A stretch of 64,000 bases of DNA from Paenibacillus sp. 19GGS1-52. GTDB taxonomy: Bacteria; Bacillota; Bacilli; Paenibacillales; Paenibacillaceae. Location of the stretch: positions 3,224,001 to 3,288,000 of the forward strand of contig NZ_CP059724.1 in the NCBI RefSeq assembly GCF_022369515.1, in the 5' to 3' direction. The position numbers were made by a program, and so were the translations under genes. A model generated the notes under the pieces. It was not told where the DNA came from. It was given only the letters and a program-made list of their open reading frames with translations, and did no database searches. The stretch's first letter is position 1. Every line of letters begins with the position of its first letter. Shown piece by piece: positions 1-7,533 of this stretch.

Positions 1-14
1 AGGAGACTTTCAGT

Positions 15-470
15 ATGATATTCAAACGCGCTAAGAAAAATCCCATTTCAGATCAAGTAATGGTCACTTTGCCACAGGTCAAGCAGGCTGTAAAGCAATT
101 CGAAGCTGATATGCCCACTCCGATTAATCGCACGGCTCTTATCATGGCAGATAAAAGTATTGATCTCGCTCGTCTAAAACGTTATTTGGGTGGAGTACCG
201 CAGCAAAAGTTCTATATGTCGCGTGAAACATTCGAAATCTTTACCGAAGAAGACAAGCTAGTTCCTTATTACCTCGATTTGGTTCAGTCTGCGGTAGACA
301 ATTATATTAATGATACAGGAAAGCTACCGCTAATCGAGGACTCCTGGTTGCCTGAGGTCCATTACCGACTGCTCTCCACAGAAAGTTATCTTAAGGAAAC
401 ACCACCTTTTCCATTATATATCACGGACGAGGAAATGATGCTGACACACAGGCCGGAGCATTTTGAGTAA
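15..470 (+). CDS. DUF3939-like protein of unknown function
   Basis: 151-residue soluble protein without signal peptide or membrane segment. An AGGAG at bases 1-5 sits nine bases before the ATG, which supports this start. The middle holds a conserved-looking stretch (LGGVPQQKFYMSRETFEIF, about residues 58-76), and the C-terminus carries a YITDEEMMLTHR motif. From memory this resembles the DUF3939 family of Bacillaceae and Paenibacillaceae (about 140-150 residues), but that was not checked by a search. No catalytic motif is visible and no function is proposed. It seems to be transcribed alone or as the end of an operon starting left of the window. Confidence 0.7.
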   Translation: MIFKRAKKNPISDQVMVTLPQVKQAVKQFEADMPTPINRTALIMADKSIDLARLKRYLGGVPQQKFYMSRETFEIFTEEDKLVPYYLDLVQSAVDNYINDTGKLPLIEDSWLPEVHYRLLSTESYLKETPPFPLYITDEEMMLTHRPEHFE

Positions 471-646
471 GGAAGTGACCCATGGATTTATGCAAATGAT
501 TTATGAATTTGATCAGTAGGACTGTTTTGAACAGAGGAGAATCGGTTTCCTTTTTCAGAATGGTCTTTTCTTTGTTTGTAAAGGCATAGTACAATGAATT
601 CCTGAAGAGAGCGGATTGAAATTAAGCACATAAGGGGAATCATTGC

Positions 647-1318
647 ATGAAAGAAATACAAGCCTTGCTATTTGATCTAGACAATACATTAATGGACCGT
701 GATCATACCTTTCGCAGTTTTAGCACGCAATTTGTCCGTGATTTTCTGGGATATTTAAATCCCAAGCAGGCGCAGGAGGTAATTGAGGATATCATTCTCC
801 GGGACGCTGACGGTTACAGGGATAAAGACGGTTTTTTTGCGGAGCTCGCTCAGGAGCTGCCTTGGCAATCTCCAGTCTCCGCTTCAGCCATCCGTGTGTA
901 TTATGACGAAAGCTATATAAAGCATGGAGCATTGATGAAACATGCCCTTGATGTATTAAAATACTGTCGGGATCGTGGTTATATTCTCGGACTGGTTACT
1001 AACGGAAAGACGGATATCCAATATGGCAAAATAGACTCCATCAATCTGCGCGACTACTTTCAAACCATCGTTATCTCTGGAGAAGTAGGGATCAGTAAGC
1101 CGGACCCGGAAATTTACCTACTGGCGCTTGCACGGCTGGGTACAGATGCCGGACAAACCTTGTTTATCGGCGATCATCCTGTGAATGATATCTGGGGAGC
1201 GGGTAAAGCCGGGATGGAAAGTATTTGGCTGCGGAGGAACCATGGCTGGGACGATTCGCTGGATGTACATCCATGGAAGACCATTAACGAGCTGGATGAG
1301 CTCAAGGACATTTTGTAA
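647..1318 (+). CDS. HAD-family hydrolase (YjjG/REG-2-like phosphatase)
   Basis: 223 residues, soluble. HAD motif I is LLFDLDNTLMD (DxD, about residues 8-18), motif II is LVTNGK (about 122-127), the motif III lysine is in ISKPDPEIY (about 149-157), and motif IV is FIGDHPVNDIWGA (about 173-185). The cap is the small helical type of subfamily I, as in YjjG-like nucleotidases and phosphoglycolate-phosphatase relatives. Expected chemistry is Mg-dependent phosphomonoester hydrolysis via an aspartyl-phosphate. The substrate cannot be told from sequence. AGGGGA lies ten bases upstream of the ATG. Confidence 0.85.
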   Translation: MKEIQALLFDLDNTLMDRDHTFRSFSTQFVRDFLGYLNPKQAQEVIEDIILRDADGYRDKDGFFAELAQELPWQSPVSASAIRVYYDESYIKHGALMKHALDVLKYCRDRGYILGLVTNGKTDIQYGKIDSINLRDYFQTIVISGEVGISKPDPEIYLLALARLGTDAGQTLFIGDHPVNDIWGAGKAGMESIWLRRNHGWDDSLDVHPWKTINELDELKDIL

Positions 1319-1345
1319 ATTATGACTATGAGTTAAATGATTAGG

Positions 1346-1375
1346 TTGACATTATGTGGGATCAACGTTTATGCT
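1346..1375 (+). promoter_or_regulatory. Probable sigma-A promoter of the 23-codon unit
   Basis: TTGACA at 1346-1351 is followed after 17-18 bases by TTATGC/TATGCT. The -35 is perfect and the -10 is weak. Transcription would begin near 1382, just before the small ORF at 1409. This is visual matching only. Confidence 0.45.
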
Positions 1376-1408
1376 TACAACAGATTATTTCGGAAGGGGA
1401 TGATATTT

Positions 1409-1480
1409 ATGACAGTCTATACATTATCGGTTGCAACTGTTGTGGATACGTGTCTTCCGGGAACAGCTACTGCGCAGTAA
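1409..1480 (+). CDS. Putative 23-residue micro-protein or leader peptide
   Basis: An ATG at 1409 with GGAAGGGGA at 1392-1400 opens a 23-codon frame: M-T-V-Y-T-L-S-V-A-T-V-V-D-T-C-L-P-G-T-A-T-A-Q, stop TAA. It has its own likely promoter (1346-1375) and is followed within 80 bases by an 8-bp hairpin and a strong terminator, so it looks like a separate short transcript rather than chance. The peptide is Thr/Val-rich with one Cys and matches no family I recognise. It could be a leader peptide in an attenuator, a small RNA with an incidental ORF, or a real micro-protein. Confidence 0.45.
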   Translation: MTVYTLSVATVVDTCLPGTATAQ

Positions 1481-1504
1481 TGCTTAACGCAGTTTAGCGC
1501 GTAA

Positions 1505-1561
1505 GCTCTAATACAACTATTAGAGCCGTCGGGGACCGTATCGGTTCCGGCGGCTTTTTTT
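1505..1561 (+). terminator. Tandem hairpin and rho-independent terminator after the micro-ORF
   Basis: A perfect 8-bp hairpin (GCTCTAAT / ATTAGAGC, 1505-1526) runs directly into a GC-rich stem (1525-1554) ending GGTTCCGGCGGC and a seven-T run (1555-1561). The two stems share two bases, so they could compete, as in attenuators. Confidence 0.75.
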
Positions 1562-1621
1562 GCGTGTCTATCTAAGATTCGCTCTTCTTTCTTGCAAAGG
1601 GAGCAGTCTATAGCAGACCAG

Positions 1622-1653
1622 CCGCCGGAACCTAAACGTTCCGGCGGTTTTTT
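1622..1653 (+). terminator. Second rho-independent terminator
   Basis: Perfect 10-bp stem CCGCCGGAAC / GTTCCGGCGG with a six-base loop, then six T. Its 3' half nearly repeats that of the terminator 95 bases upstream. It insulates rsgA from upstream transcription. Confidence 0.85.
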
Positions 1654-1687
1654 GCCTTTTGGCAAAGTTTATGTTCCCAAAGACTGG

Positions 1688-1716
1688 TTGATTTGAATGC
1701 AGGTAAGAGCTATAAC
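1688..1716 (+). promoter_or_regulatory. Sigma-A-type promoter of rsgA
   Basis: TTGATT (1688-1693), 17-base spacer, TATAAC (1711-1716). The inferred start near 1723 leaves a very short leader with AGGAGG at 1727-1732 and excludes the in-frame ATG at 1697 as the translation start. Confidence 0.6.
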
Positions 1717-1738
1717 CACATTATTTAGGAGGAATTGG

Positions 1739-2824
1739 ATGAGTATTATGCAATATGGCTGGAATGAAGATTGGAATAGAAAATGGAATGAAAAGTGGTT
1801 TGACACCGGGAGACCAGAGCTTGTTCCCGGTAGGATCGTCGGTGACTTTGGCACTAAGTATCGGGTAATGGCGGAGTCGGGCGAGACCTGGGGCGAGCTT
1901 GCGGGCAAGTTGAGACATGGGCTAGTAGTATCCGGGGATTATCCGGCTATCGGTGACTGGGTGGGGCTTTCCATGCAGGATGGCGGTGAGCATGCAGTGA
2001 TTCATGGTGTTCTACCGCGGCATAGTGTCATCTCACGTAAAGTAGCGGGAACGACTCAAGAGGAGCAAATCGTGGCCGCAAATGTGGATACCTTATTTCT
2101 GGTCAGCGCCTTGAATGATGATTTTAACGTACGGCGGATGGAGCGATATCTCATCATGGCATGGAATAGTGGAGCGAATCCGGTTATTCTGCTGACAAAA
2201 GCAGATCTCTGTACGGATGCGAAGAGCAAGATAGCCGATATGGAACGTGCTGCACCAGGCGTGGCTGTACATGCGGTTAGTGCCTTACAAGGTGAGGGGT
2301 TGGAGAGTCTTCTGCCTTACCTTGGCAGCGGTCAGACCGTTGCCCTGACGGGTTCCTCCGGCTGTGGTAAATCGACAATGGTTAATCGGTTATGCGGAAA
2401 GGAACTGCAAGTAACCCAGGATATAAGAGAGGGTGACAGTCGAGGCCGTCATACCACAACACATCGTGAGCTGTTTGTAATGCCGGATGGAGGCATTATC
2501 GTGGACACACCAGGCATGCGGGAGCTGCAGCTGTGGGAGGATGACGGGGGACTTGAACTGGCTTTTGCTGACATAAACAGCTTGGCGGCAGAATGCCGTT
2601 ACAAGGATTGCAGTCATGAACGAGAAGAAGGCTGTGCTGTGCTGGAGGCGGTGCAGAGCGGTGTGCTTGAACAGAATCGGCTGCTGAATTATCGCAAAAC
2701 ACAGCGTGAGCTGTTGTTTCAGAATAGCAAAGAGAAGAAGACAAAGCGTAAAAACGCTCAGACTGCTTTAAAAGTCAGTCCATCACGGTCCAGAGGCTGG
2801 CGTCTGGGAGTGGATGATTTTTAA
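1739..2824 (+). CDS. rsgA: Ribosome small-subunit-dependent GTPase A
   Basis: 361 residues. Circularly permuted GTPase of the RsgA/YjeQ family, which tests late 30S maturation and hydrolyses GTP on the small subunit. Visible parts: N-terminal OB-fold region; G4 as LLTKADL (about residue 150); G1 P-loop TGSSGCGKST (about 204-213); G3 DTPGMREL (about 259-266); then the zinc-binding pattern CRYKDCSHEREEGC (about 289-302). The ATG at 1739 was chosen because AGGAGG lies six bases upstream and the longer frame would start inside the promoter. The W/N-rich N-terminus resembles second-copy RsgA proteins of Bacilli; another copy may exist elsewhere in the genome. Confidence 0.92.
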   Translation: MSIMQYGWNEDWNRKWNEKWFDTGRPELVPGRIVGDFGTKYRVMAESGETWGELAGKLRHGLVVSGDYPAIGDWVGLSMQDGGEHAVIHGVLPRHSVISRKVAGTTQEEQIVAANVDTLFLVSALNDDFNVRRMERYLIMAWNSGANPVILLTKADLCTDAKSKIADMERAAPGVAVHAVSALQGEGLESLLPYLGSGQTVALTGSSGCGKSTMVNRLCGKELQVTQDIREGDSRGRHTTTHRELFVMPDGGIIVDTPGMRELQLWEDDGGLELAFADINSLAAECRYKDCSHEREEGCAVLEAVQSGVLEQNRLLNYRKTQRELLFQNSKEKKTKRKNAQTALKVSPSRSRGWRLGVDDF

Positions 2825-2854
2825 GAAGAGCTCAAGATATTCTATGTAAAAGTA

Positions 2855-2893
2855 AAGGGTGCCCCTTTAGCCATTGGCTTTAGGGGCACCCTT
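2855..2893. terminator. Hairpin between convergent rsgA and azoreductase genes
   Basis: AAGGGTGCCCC / GGGGCACCCTT forms an 11-bp perfect stem that extends inward with one mismatch. No clean T-run on either strand, but it sits between two convergent genes and probably ends both transcripts. Confidence 0.6.
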
Positions 2894-2992
2894 ATGAAGC
2901 TATATATAAATAAAAGTCCGGTTGGTGCAGGAAAGCTGTCTGAAAAAGTTGCGTTGTATAACTATAACCAGACTTTTAATACTGGAGGCAGA

Positions 2993-3619
2993 TTAGAATG
3001 ATGCTGCCGTAGTCTTAGCCAATTGCAAGCCTTTTTCGATGATTTCTGTTGCTTGTTGTGGAAGCTGGTTATGTCCTTCGATAATTACTTGCTCGATATC
3101 CGTAACTCCCCAGAAGCCTAACATTCCCAAGACAAAGTTTACGGCCATTTCAGCGCCAGCAGCAGGTCCTTCGGAATAAATGCCACCTCTGGCATTCAAT
3201 AGAACGACTTTTTTGCCGCCTAGCAGGCCATTAGGTCCTTCAGCAGTGTATTGGAATGTTTTGCCGGCTTGGCTCAGGTAGTCAATATAAGTATGCAATA
3301 CAGCCGGAACCGTCATGTTCCAGAGTGGGAACGCGATGACTACTTTTTCAGCAGCAATAAACTGTTCCAGATATTTGTTGACCAGCGCAGCGCCTGCAGC
3401 TTCTTCAGGGGTTGCTTCATAACCTTGAGCTGCTTTGTACATTCCCGTAATCAACGTGTTGTCGTAATATGGAAGTTGTTCTGCAAACAGATCCAATTCA
3501 GTAATTTCATCTTGTGGATGACTTTGTTTGTAGCTCTCCAGAAATTCGTGGTACAACTTAACACTTACGGATTGTTCAACAGGGCGGTTATTAGCTTTGA
3601 TAAAAAGGACATTTGTCAT
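2993..3619 (-). CDS. azoR: FMN-dependent NADH-azoreductase
   Basis: 208 residues, flavodoxin-like fold. Features of AzoR/AcpD: N-terminal phosphate-binding region (VLFIKANNRP), the FPLWNMTVPAVLHTYIDY segment (about residues 99-116) that holds FMN, and the LLNARGGIYSEGP loop (about 145-157). These enzymes use NADH to reduce quinones and azo compounds in two-electron steps and protect against electrophile stress. AAGGAG lies before the ATG (minus strand). The promoter region shares a 14-base motif with another flavin reductase gene at 31.0 kb (see findings). Transcribed alone. Confidence 0.9.
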   Translation of the reverse strand: MTNVLFIKANNRPVEQSVSVKLYHEFLESYKQSHPQDEITELDLFAEQLPYYDNTLITGMYKAAQGYEATPEEAAGAALVNKYLEQFIAAEKVVIAFPLWNMTVPAVLHTYIDYLSQAGKTFQYTAEGPNGLLGGKKVVLLNARGGIYSEGPAAGAEMAVNFVLGMLGFWGVTDIEQVIIEGHNQLPQQATEIIEKGLQLAKTTAASF

Positions 3620-3833
3620 TATGATTTCTCCTTAAATATATAATAGGTATTTACTTTATTTAATATAGCACTTAATATTTTGTTTGTAAATCACTTTTTT
3701 CGAATGATTAAATTGGATAGAATAACTGCGTTTAGATCGTTGAATTCCCGTTTATATAGGAGATACAGGGACAGGGAATTATTTCCTGTTAGCCTGATTT
3801 TGAAGAATGGAAGTATGAAAGGAAGCGAAGGAC

Positions 3834-3971
3834 ATGTCCATTGACCGTTTCATAATAAAGAAACTGGACAGCTGTCATGAAGAACGCACACGTCTGAATC
3901 TAGTGAAGCTATTCAAGTTGCGTATTCAAAAAGCCGAAAAAGAAGAAAATGCGAACCATAAGATCGGCTGA
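3834..3971 (+). CDS. Small highly charged protein, unknown
   Basis: 45 residues starting MSIDRFIIKKLDSCHEERTR and ending rich in Lys/Glu/Asn. It is helical-looking and amphipathic, with one Cys and no signal peptide. AAGGAAG lies nine bases before the ATG and a strong terminator follows 45 bases after the stop, so the frame fits a real monocistronic gene. I recognise no family; Bacilli encode several small helical regulators of this size, but that is only an analogy. Confidence 0.5.
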   Translation: MSIDRFIIKKLDSCHEERTRLNLVKLFKLRIQKAEKEENANHKIG

Positions 3972-4016
3972 AGAGCAGCCGCTATTTGAATAGAACCGGT
4001 ATTAAAATACAGTTAG

Positions 4017-4052
4017 GCATATTCCTTTAAATCGAAGGGATATGCTTTTTTT
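4017..4052 (+). terminator. Rho-independent terminator
   Basis: GCATATTCCTT pairs with AAGGGATATGC (one G-U pair), then seven T. It follows the 45-codon ORF. Confidence 0.75.
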
Positions 4053-4357
4053 CTGCGGCTGATTAAAAAAACTAACTTTTCAGAAAACGGGTAACAAGTG
4101 GTACTTGTGTGGGGAAAAGATCGGCCAGTCTTAAAGGAATATTTAAAAGCGCAGAAAATTACCAATGGATATGTGGGAAACGCCTCAGAAAGCAAAAGAG
4201 TGTTTAGAATCTAACAATAAGGAGCTTATCTTTACGGTGAGCTGGAAGCTGCTTGTTTTATGTCTTGGATGCAGAAGTCGTATACCCGTAAGGGCGTTTC
4301 CGTCGGAAAACAATCGCCTATCTTAAACAGGTAGATAATGTGTTTGGAAAATATGGC

Positions 4358-4388
4358 AAAAAAATATCCCTCCTTTAATAGAGGGATA
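4358..4388 (-). terminator. Minus-strand terminator overlapping the end of the 79-residue gene
   Basis: On the minus strand TATCCCTC / GAGGGATA is an 8-bp perfect stem followed by seven T. The stop codon of the gene at 4375-4614 lies in the loop side of this hairpin. Confidence 0.85.
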
Positions 4389-4614
4389 GAGCTAATGAAT
4401 CGTTTTCACTATAACTGTGCAATATAGCTTCAGAGCCTTTAATTTCGATACTAATCAGAGAATTGAGACATTTCTTGAGGGCAGTTTTGCCTTTTTGAAT
4501 TTTGAGCTCCAGCGTACTGTTAAGTAATCTAAGTACTTTTTGAGTGGGCTGTTTATTTTCTGTTGTGAAATACACAGGTACAAGTTTGTTCTGAAATGTT
4601 ATGACCATTCTCAT
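4375..4614 (-). CDS. Hypothetical protein, 79 residues
   Basis: Lysine-rich protein beginning MRMVITFQNKLVPVYF. No signal peptide or membrane segment, one Cys. AGGTGA lies before the ATG on the minus strand, and a strong terminator abuts the stop codon, so the gene is probably real. I do not recognise a family. It is divergent from the 219-residue gene to its right, and the 170-base gap between them should hold both promoters. Confidence 0.6.
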   Translation of the reverse strand: MRMVITFQNKLVPVYFTTENKQPTQKVLRLLNSTLELKIQKGKTALKKCLNSLISIEIKGSEAILHSYSENDSLALSLY

Positions 4615-4785
4615 TTTGAAATCACCTCGCTACAAGTATTTCATGTTTTGATCTTAACCTTTATTTCTTAATTTTACCTTAAAATTAGCTTATGATAACA
4701 TAAAGATTGCGATATTTATCACGAAGGCGTCTTTATTTTGCAAGAATTATGAATTTTTATTGAATTAAAGGAAGGATACGATGGT

Positions 4786-5445
4786 GTGAATGATAAGGAC
4801 AGCGTTTATTTAGCACATTTCCTGTTCCCTGATTGTGCTATGAATGAAAATGTAATGGAACAGCTGCGCACGGCGACAGCTGCGGAACGAATGTGCCGAT
4901 TGCGATATAGTGAAGGCGAGCATGTACAAGACGTATGTCTGCAAGTACATAAGGATAGGATACTGTTGATTTCTAATCAAAAGGTTGGCGCCATAAGCTT
5001 TGAACAGATTGAACCTGCTGCAGTTGAGCAGACCTGTCTTCAGCTGTTCAATATAATTGAACCACTTGAGCTGGGTTACCCGCTTGTCCCAGCTCTGATG
5101 ATGTCTAAACATAAGTATGAAGAGCTCAAAGAGAGCTCAGTTTCATCTTCTCTACATAGTTTATCTCAAAGCTTATTTGCTGAAACCGGAGAATATGAGC
5201 ACTCCGCCCAACTAGCCAGGGTCATGAAATATTATTGCACGGAGGGAGAATTGCGGCTCTGTTCTCGGAGCGGTAGCGGTTGGAAAGTACACTACGCTGC
5301 CTTTATTGGCGATTTCTCCTGCGGTTGGCTGCTGCGCATGAACTACAGTGCTGCTGAGGACTGGATGATTGCTTTTCCGCTGAACAAATCTCAGCTATGC
5401 AATACCTTTACAGAATGGGTCCGGCAACCCACTTCTATTCTCTAG
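4786..5445 (+). CDS. Hypothetical protein, 219 residues
   Basis: GTG start chosen because GGAAGGA lies nine bases upstream and the nearby ATG (4781) hits an immediate stop. Soluble, no signal peptide or membrane segment. It has five cysteines, an acidic to neutral composition, and a Ser-rich middle (SSVSSSLHSLSQS, about residues 114-126) that could be a linker between two halves. No known motif was found. Its TAG stop lies inside the palindrome CTAG, which also gives the stop of the convergent amylase gene. Confidence 0.65.
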   Translation: MNDKDSVYLAHFLFPDCAMNENVMEQLRTATAAERMCRLRYSEGEHVQDVCLQVHKDRILLISNQKVGAISFEQIEPAAVEQTCLQLFNIIEPLELGYPLVPALMMSKHKYEELKESSVSSSLHSLSQSLFAETGEYEHSAQLARVMKYYCTEGELRLCSRSGSGWKVHYAAFIGDFSCGWLLRMNYSAAEDWMIAFPLNKSQLCNTFTEWVRQPTSIL

Positions 5446-7160
5446 TTCAGAATGGCAGATGAATAGGGAGGTAAGGTTAGGGAATCTCCCTGTAAGACTG
5501 CTACATCAGAGATGTAGTTGATAACTTTGTGATAACTGTCTCCATTCACATTGGGATGAAGCAAGACCTGTTGCTTTTTGCCTGTAAGATTATGCATAAC
5601 TAGTACTTGCTCCTGAGCGCTCACTCTTTCATAGGCCATAACACCTGTATTGCCCGAAGAATAATCACGAATCCCTCCGTCACGTAAGGCAGGCACGGCA
5701 TTGCGAAGGGAGATGAGCTCACGGTATCGCTCCAGCAGCGAGTGGTTATCTTTATTTTGACTTTTCACATTATTTTCTGCGGTCCATGTGTTATTGCTGC
5801 TGTCTTCCCAAGTTGTTTGTCCTTTGCCGTCTTCCTCAGACACCCATCTCATGGGCTCGCGGATGCCTTCATCCGGCTTCACACCGAGCATCCCAATCTC
5901 CTCGCCATAGTAGATAAAAGGATTTCCGGGTAGGGTTAGCAGCATTGCTGCAGCCATTTTAGCATGATCCAAGTTGTCTTGCAGTTGGCTCATTACTCTA
6001 TTCTGATCATGATTAGTCAGAAATATGGCATCGGTAAAAGCGTCCTTTGAGATTTGTGAGTAAAGCTTATAGGTACGTTCCAGCGTATAGGCTGCCCCAC
6101 TGTCTTTCTCAGCTTCTGCGGAATGGAGCAAGGTCTCTGCTAAGCCAAAGTTAAAGCCGGAATCGAAGGCCTGATTGAGATAGGCACCAACAGATACGGC
6201 AGAATTCTCCCATACTTCGCCTACAATATAAGCCTGCGGATTGACAGCATTCATAGCTTTGCGGAATTCCTGCCACCAGGTTACATTTTTAGCAGTTGTA
6301 GCTGCACTTTTGTCTGTAGATAGATCCTCATAGATATGCTTGGCTGCATCCAGTCGAAAGCCATCCACGCCTTTTTTCAGCCAGAATTGTCCGATGTCCA
6401 ACATTTCCCTGCGAACTGCGGGATTATCGAAATTCAAATCAGGCATCCCCTCCCAAAAGGTTCCCATATAATGACTCCCAAGCAGGCTGTGCCACGGATT
6501 TCCACTGCCCGCAGCGCTTGTTCCGCTTGCTGGTCGTTTCTGATCCTCTGCCCATATATACCAGTCCCGATATTTACCCTCTTTATTGCTGGCAGAATCA
6601 ACAAACCACGGATGTTCCTTCGAGGTGTGATTCACCACCAAGTCCATAATCACCTTGATGCCTCTTTGATGTGCTGCTTGAATAAGCTCCTGCAGATCCT
6701 CTAGAGTTCCATAATCAGGATTAATACTCCGATAATCGGTTACATCGTAGCCATGATAACTCGGGGAAGGATTAATAGGCATGAGCCAAATACCGCCAAT
6801 CCCTAAATCATCTGTGGTAGCGGGATCGCCATCATTCAAATAATCAAGTTTCTCCGTAACTCCCTTCAAATCACCAATTCCGTCACCATCAGAGTCAAAG
6901 AATGAACGCACAAATATTTCATAAAAGACAGTGGAAGGCTGCTCATCTACAGCCGTCACGGATGTGGCAGTCGTCTGTTTGGTAGCCGCTGGAGCCACCG
7001 TGTGATTCTGCTGTGCTGTCGCTTGAGGAGAGGCGGAAGACTGAGCAGATCCTTCTGGTGGATTACCGGAGCAACCGGCCAGCAATATAGCAGCTAAGGC
7101 TGTAGCAGCAACAGTCTGAAGGAAACATTTTGAATGTAGATAGGTAAACTGTGAATACAT
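5442..7160 (-). CDS. Alpha-amylase family lipoprotein (GH13)
   Basis: 572 residues. The N-terminal signal peptide ends in lipobox LAGC (about residues 27-30), followed by a Ser/Thr/Gln-rich spacer, so the enzyme is probably anchored outside the membrane. The GH13 (beta/alpha)8 signature regions are present: DLVVNHT, GFRLDAAKH (nucleophile Asp), VGEVWE (acid/base Glu) and FLTNHDQNR (third Asp). An acidic loop DSDGDGIGDLKG near the barrel start is typical of oligo-1,6-glucosidase/neopullulanase-type enzymes and may bind Ca. It probably cuts alpha-glucans to oligosaccharides for uptake. cre-like sites lie upstream. Confidence 0.9.
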   Translation of the reverse strand: MYSQFTYLHSKCFLQTVAATALAAILLAGCSGNPPEGSAQSSASPQATAQQNHTVAPAATKQTTATSVTAVDEQPSTVFYEIFVRSFFDSDGDGIGDLKGVTEKLDYLNDGDPATTDDLGIGGIWLMPINPSPSYHGYDVTDYRSINPDYGTLEDLQELIQAAHQRGIKVIMDLVVNHTSKEHPWFVDSASNKEGKYRDWYIWAEDQKRPASGTSAAGSGNPWHSLLGSHYMGTFWEGMPDLNFDNPAVRREMLDIGQFWLKKGVDGFRLDAAKHIYEDLSTDKSAATTAKNVTWWQEFRKAMNAVNPQAYIVGEVWENSAVSVGAYLNQAFDSGFNFGLAETLLHSAEAEKDSGAAYTLERTYKLYSQISKDAFTDAIFLTNHDQNRVMSQLQDNLDHAKMAAAMLLTLPGNPFIYYGEEIGMLGVKPDEGIREPMRWVSEEDGKGQTTWEDSSNNTWTAENNVKSQNKDNHSLLERYRELISLRNAVPALRDGGIRDYSSGNTGVMAYERVSAQEQVLVMHNLTGKKQQVLLHPNVNGDSYHKVINYISDVAVLQGDSLTLPPYSSAILN

Positions 7161-7200
7161 AGTAGCAAACCCCTTTCATGGCAATTCCGTTTTTATTGTG

Positions 7201-7214
7201 AGTAAGCGCTTTAT
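7201..7214 (-). promoter_or_regulatory. cre-like (CcpA/LacI-family) operator upstream of amylase
   Basis: AGTAAGCGCTTTAT has the AAGCGCTTT core of CcpA cre sites. It is 41-54 bases upstream of the amylase start codon, a position where binding would block the promoter. Carbon catabolite control of an amylase would be ordinary. Confidence 0.45.
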
Positions 7215-7244
7215 CATTAATACTACCTGAATATGCCGAGTATA

Positions 7245-7260
7245 TAAAAACGTTTGCACA
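7245..7260 (-). promoter_or_regulatory. cre-like motif, copy 1
   Basis: On the minus strand TGTGCAAACGTTTTTA. It matches the TGNAANCGNWNNCW pattern with one difference and shares the 10-mer TGTGCAAACG with the motif at 7436. Confidence 0.35.
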
Positions 7261-7435
7261 ACTCTAAAATTACGTAATATCCTGATAATTAGCCTTCTAA
7301 AATACATATACTCTTATTTACTCTGATATTCTACAAATTACTCTTCATTAACGGGTATATCTAAAATAAAGATTGATTTCAGCAAAGTGGATCAATGATT
7401 TTGGCTAAAAATCGCTCTTAAATTCAAAATAAATC

Positions 7436-7452
7436 TGTGCAAACGATATTTA
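7436..7452 (+). promoter_or_regulatory. cre-like motif, copy 2
   Basis: TGTGCAAACGATATTTA in the intergenic region before the ABC importer. It is the inverted partner of the motif at 7245-7260 and again close to the cre pattern. One regulator could act on both divergent genes. Confidence 0.35.
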
Positions 7453-7533
7453 TTGTTCATCTTAACCTTTCACTAGGCTGCAGCATATGCTTTAGATAAG
7501 GGCAAACGACCCGGTAAGAAAGGAGAATGAAGA

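Noticed and set aside
1417-1665. 82-codon minus-strand frame across the tandem terminators
   Set aside because: It reads through two GC-rich terminator stems and has no RBS; a shadow frame.
4013-4195. 60-codon minus-strand frame opposite the terminator at 4.0 kb
   Set aside because: Runs into the plus-strand terminator, has no RBS and an unlikely composition.
4262-4336. 24-codon plus-strand ORF (MSWMQKSYTRKG...)
   Set aside because: No Shine-Dalgarno, no promoter and directly followed by the minus-strand terminator region; too weak to list.
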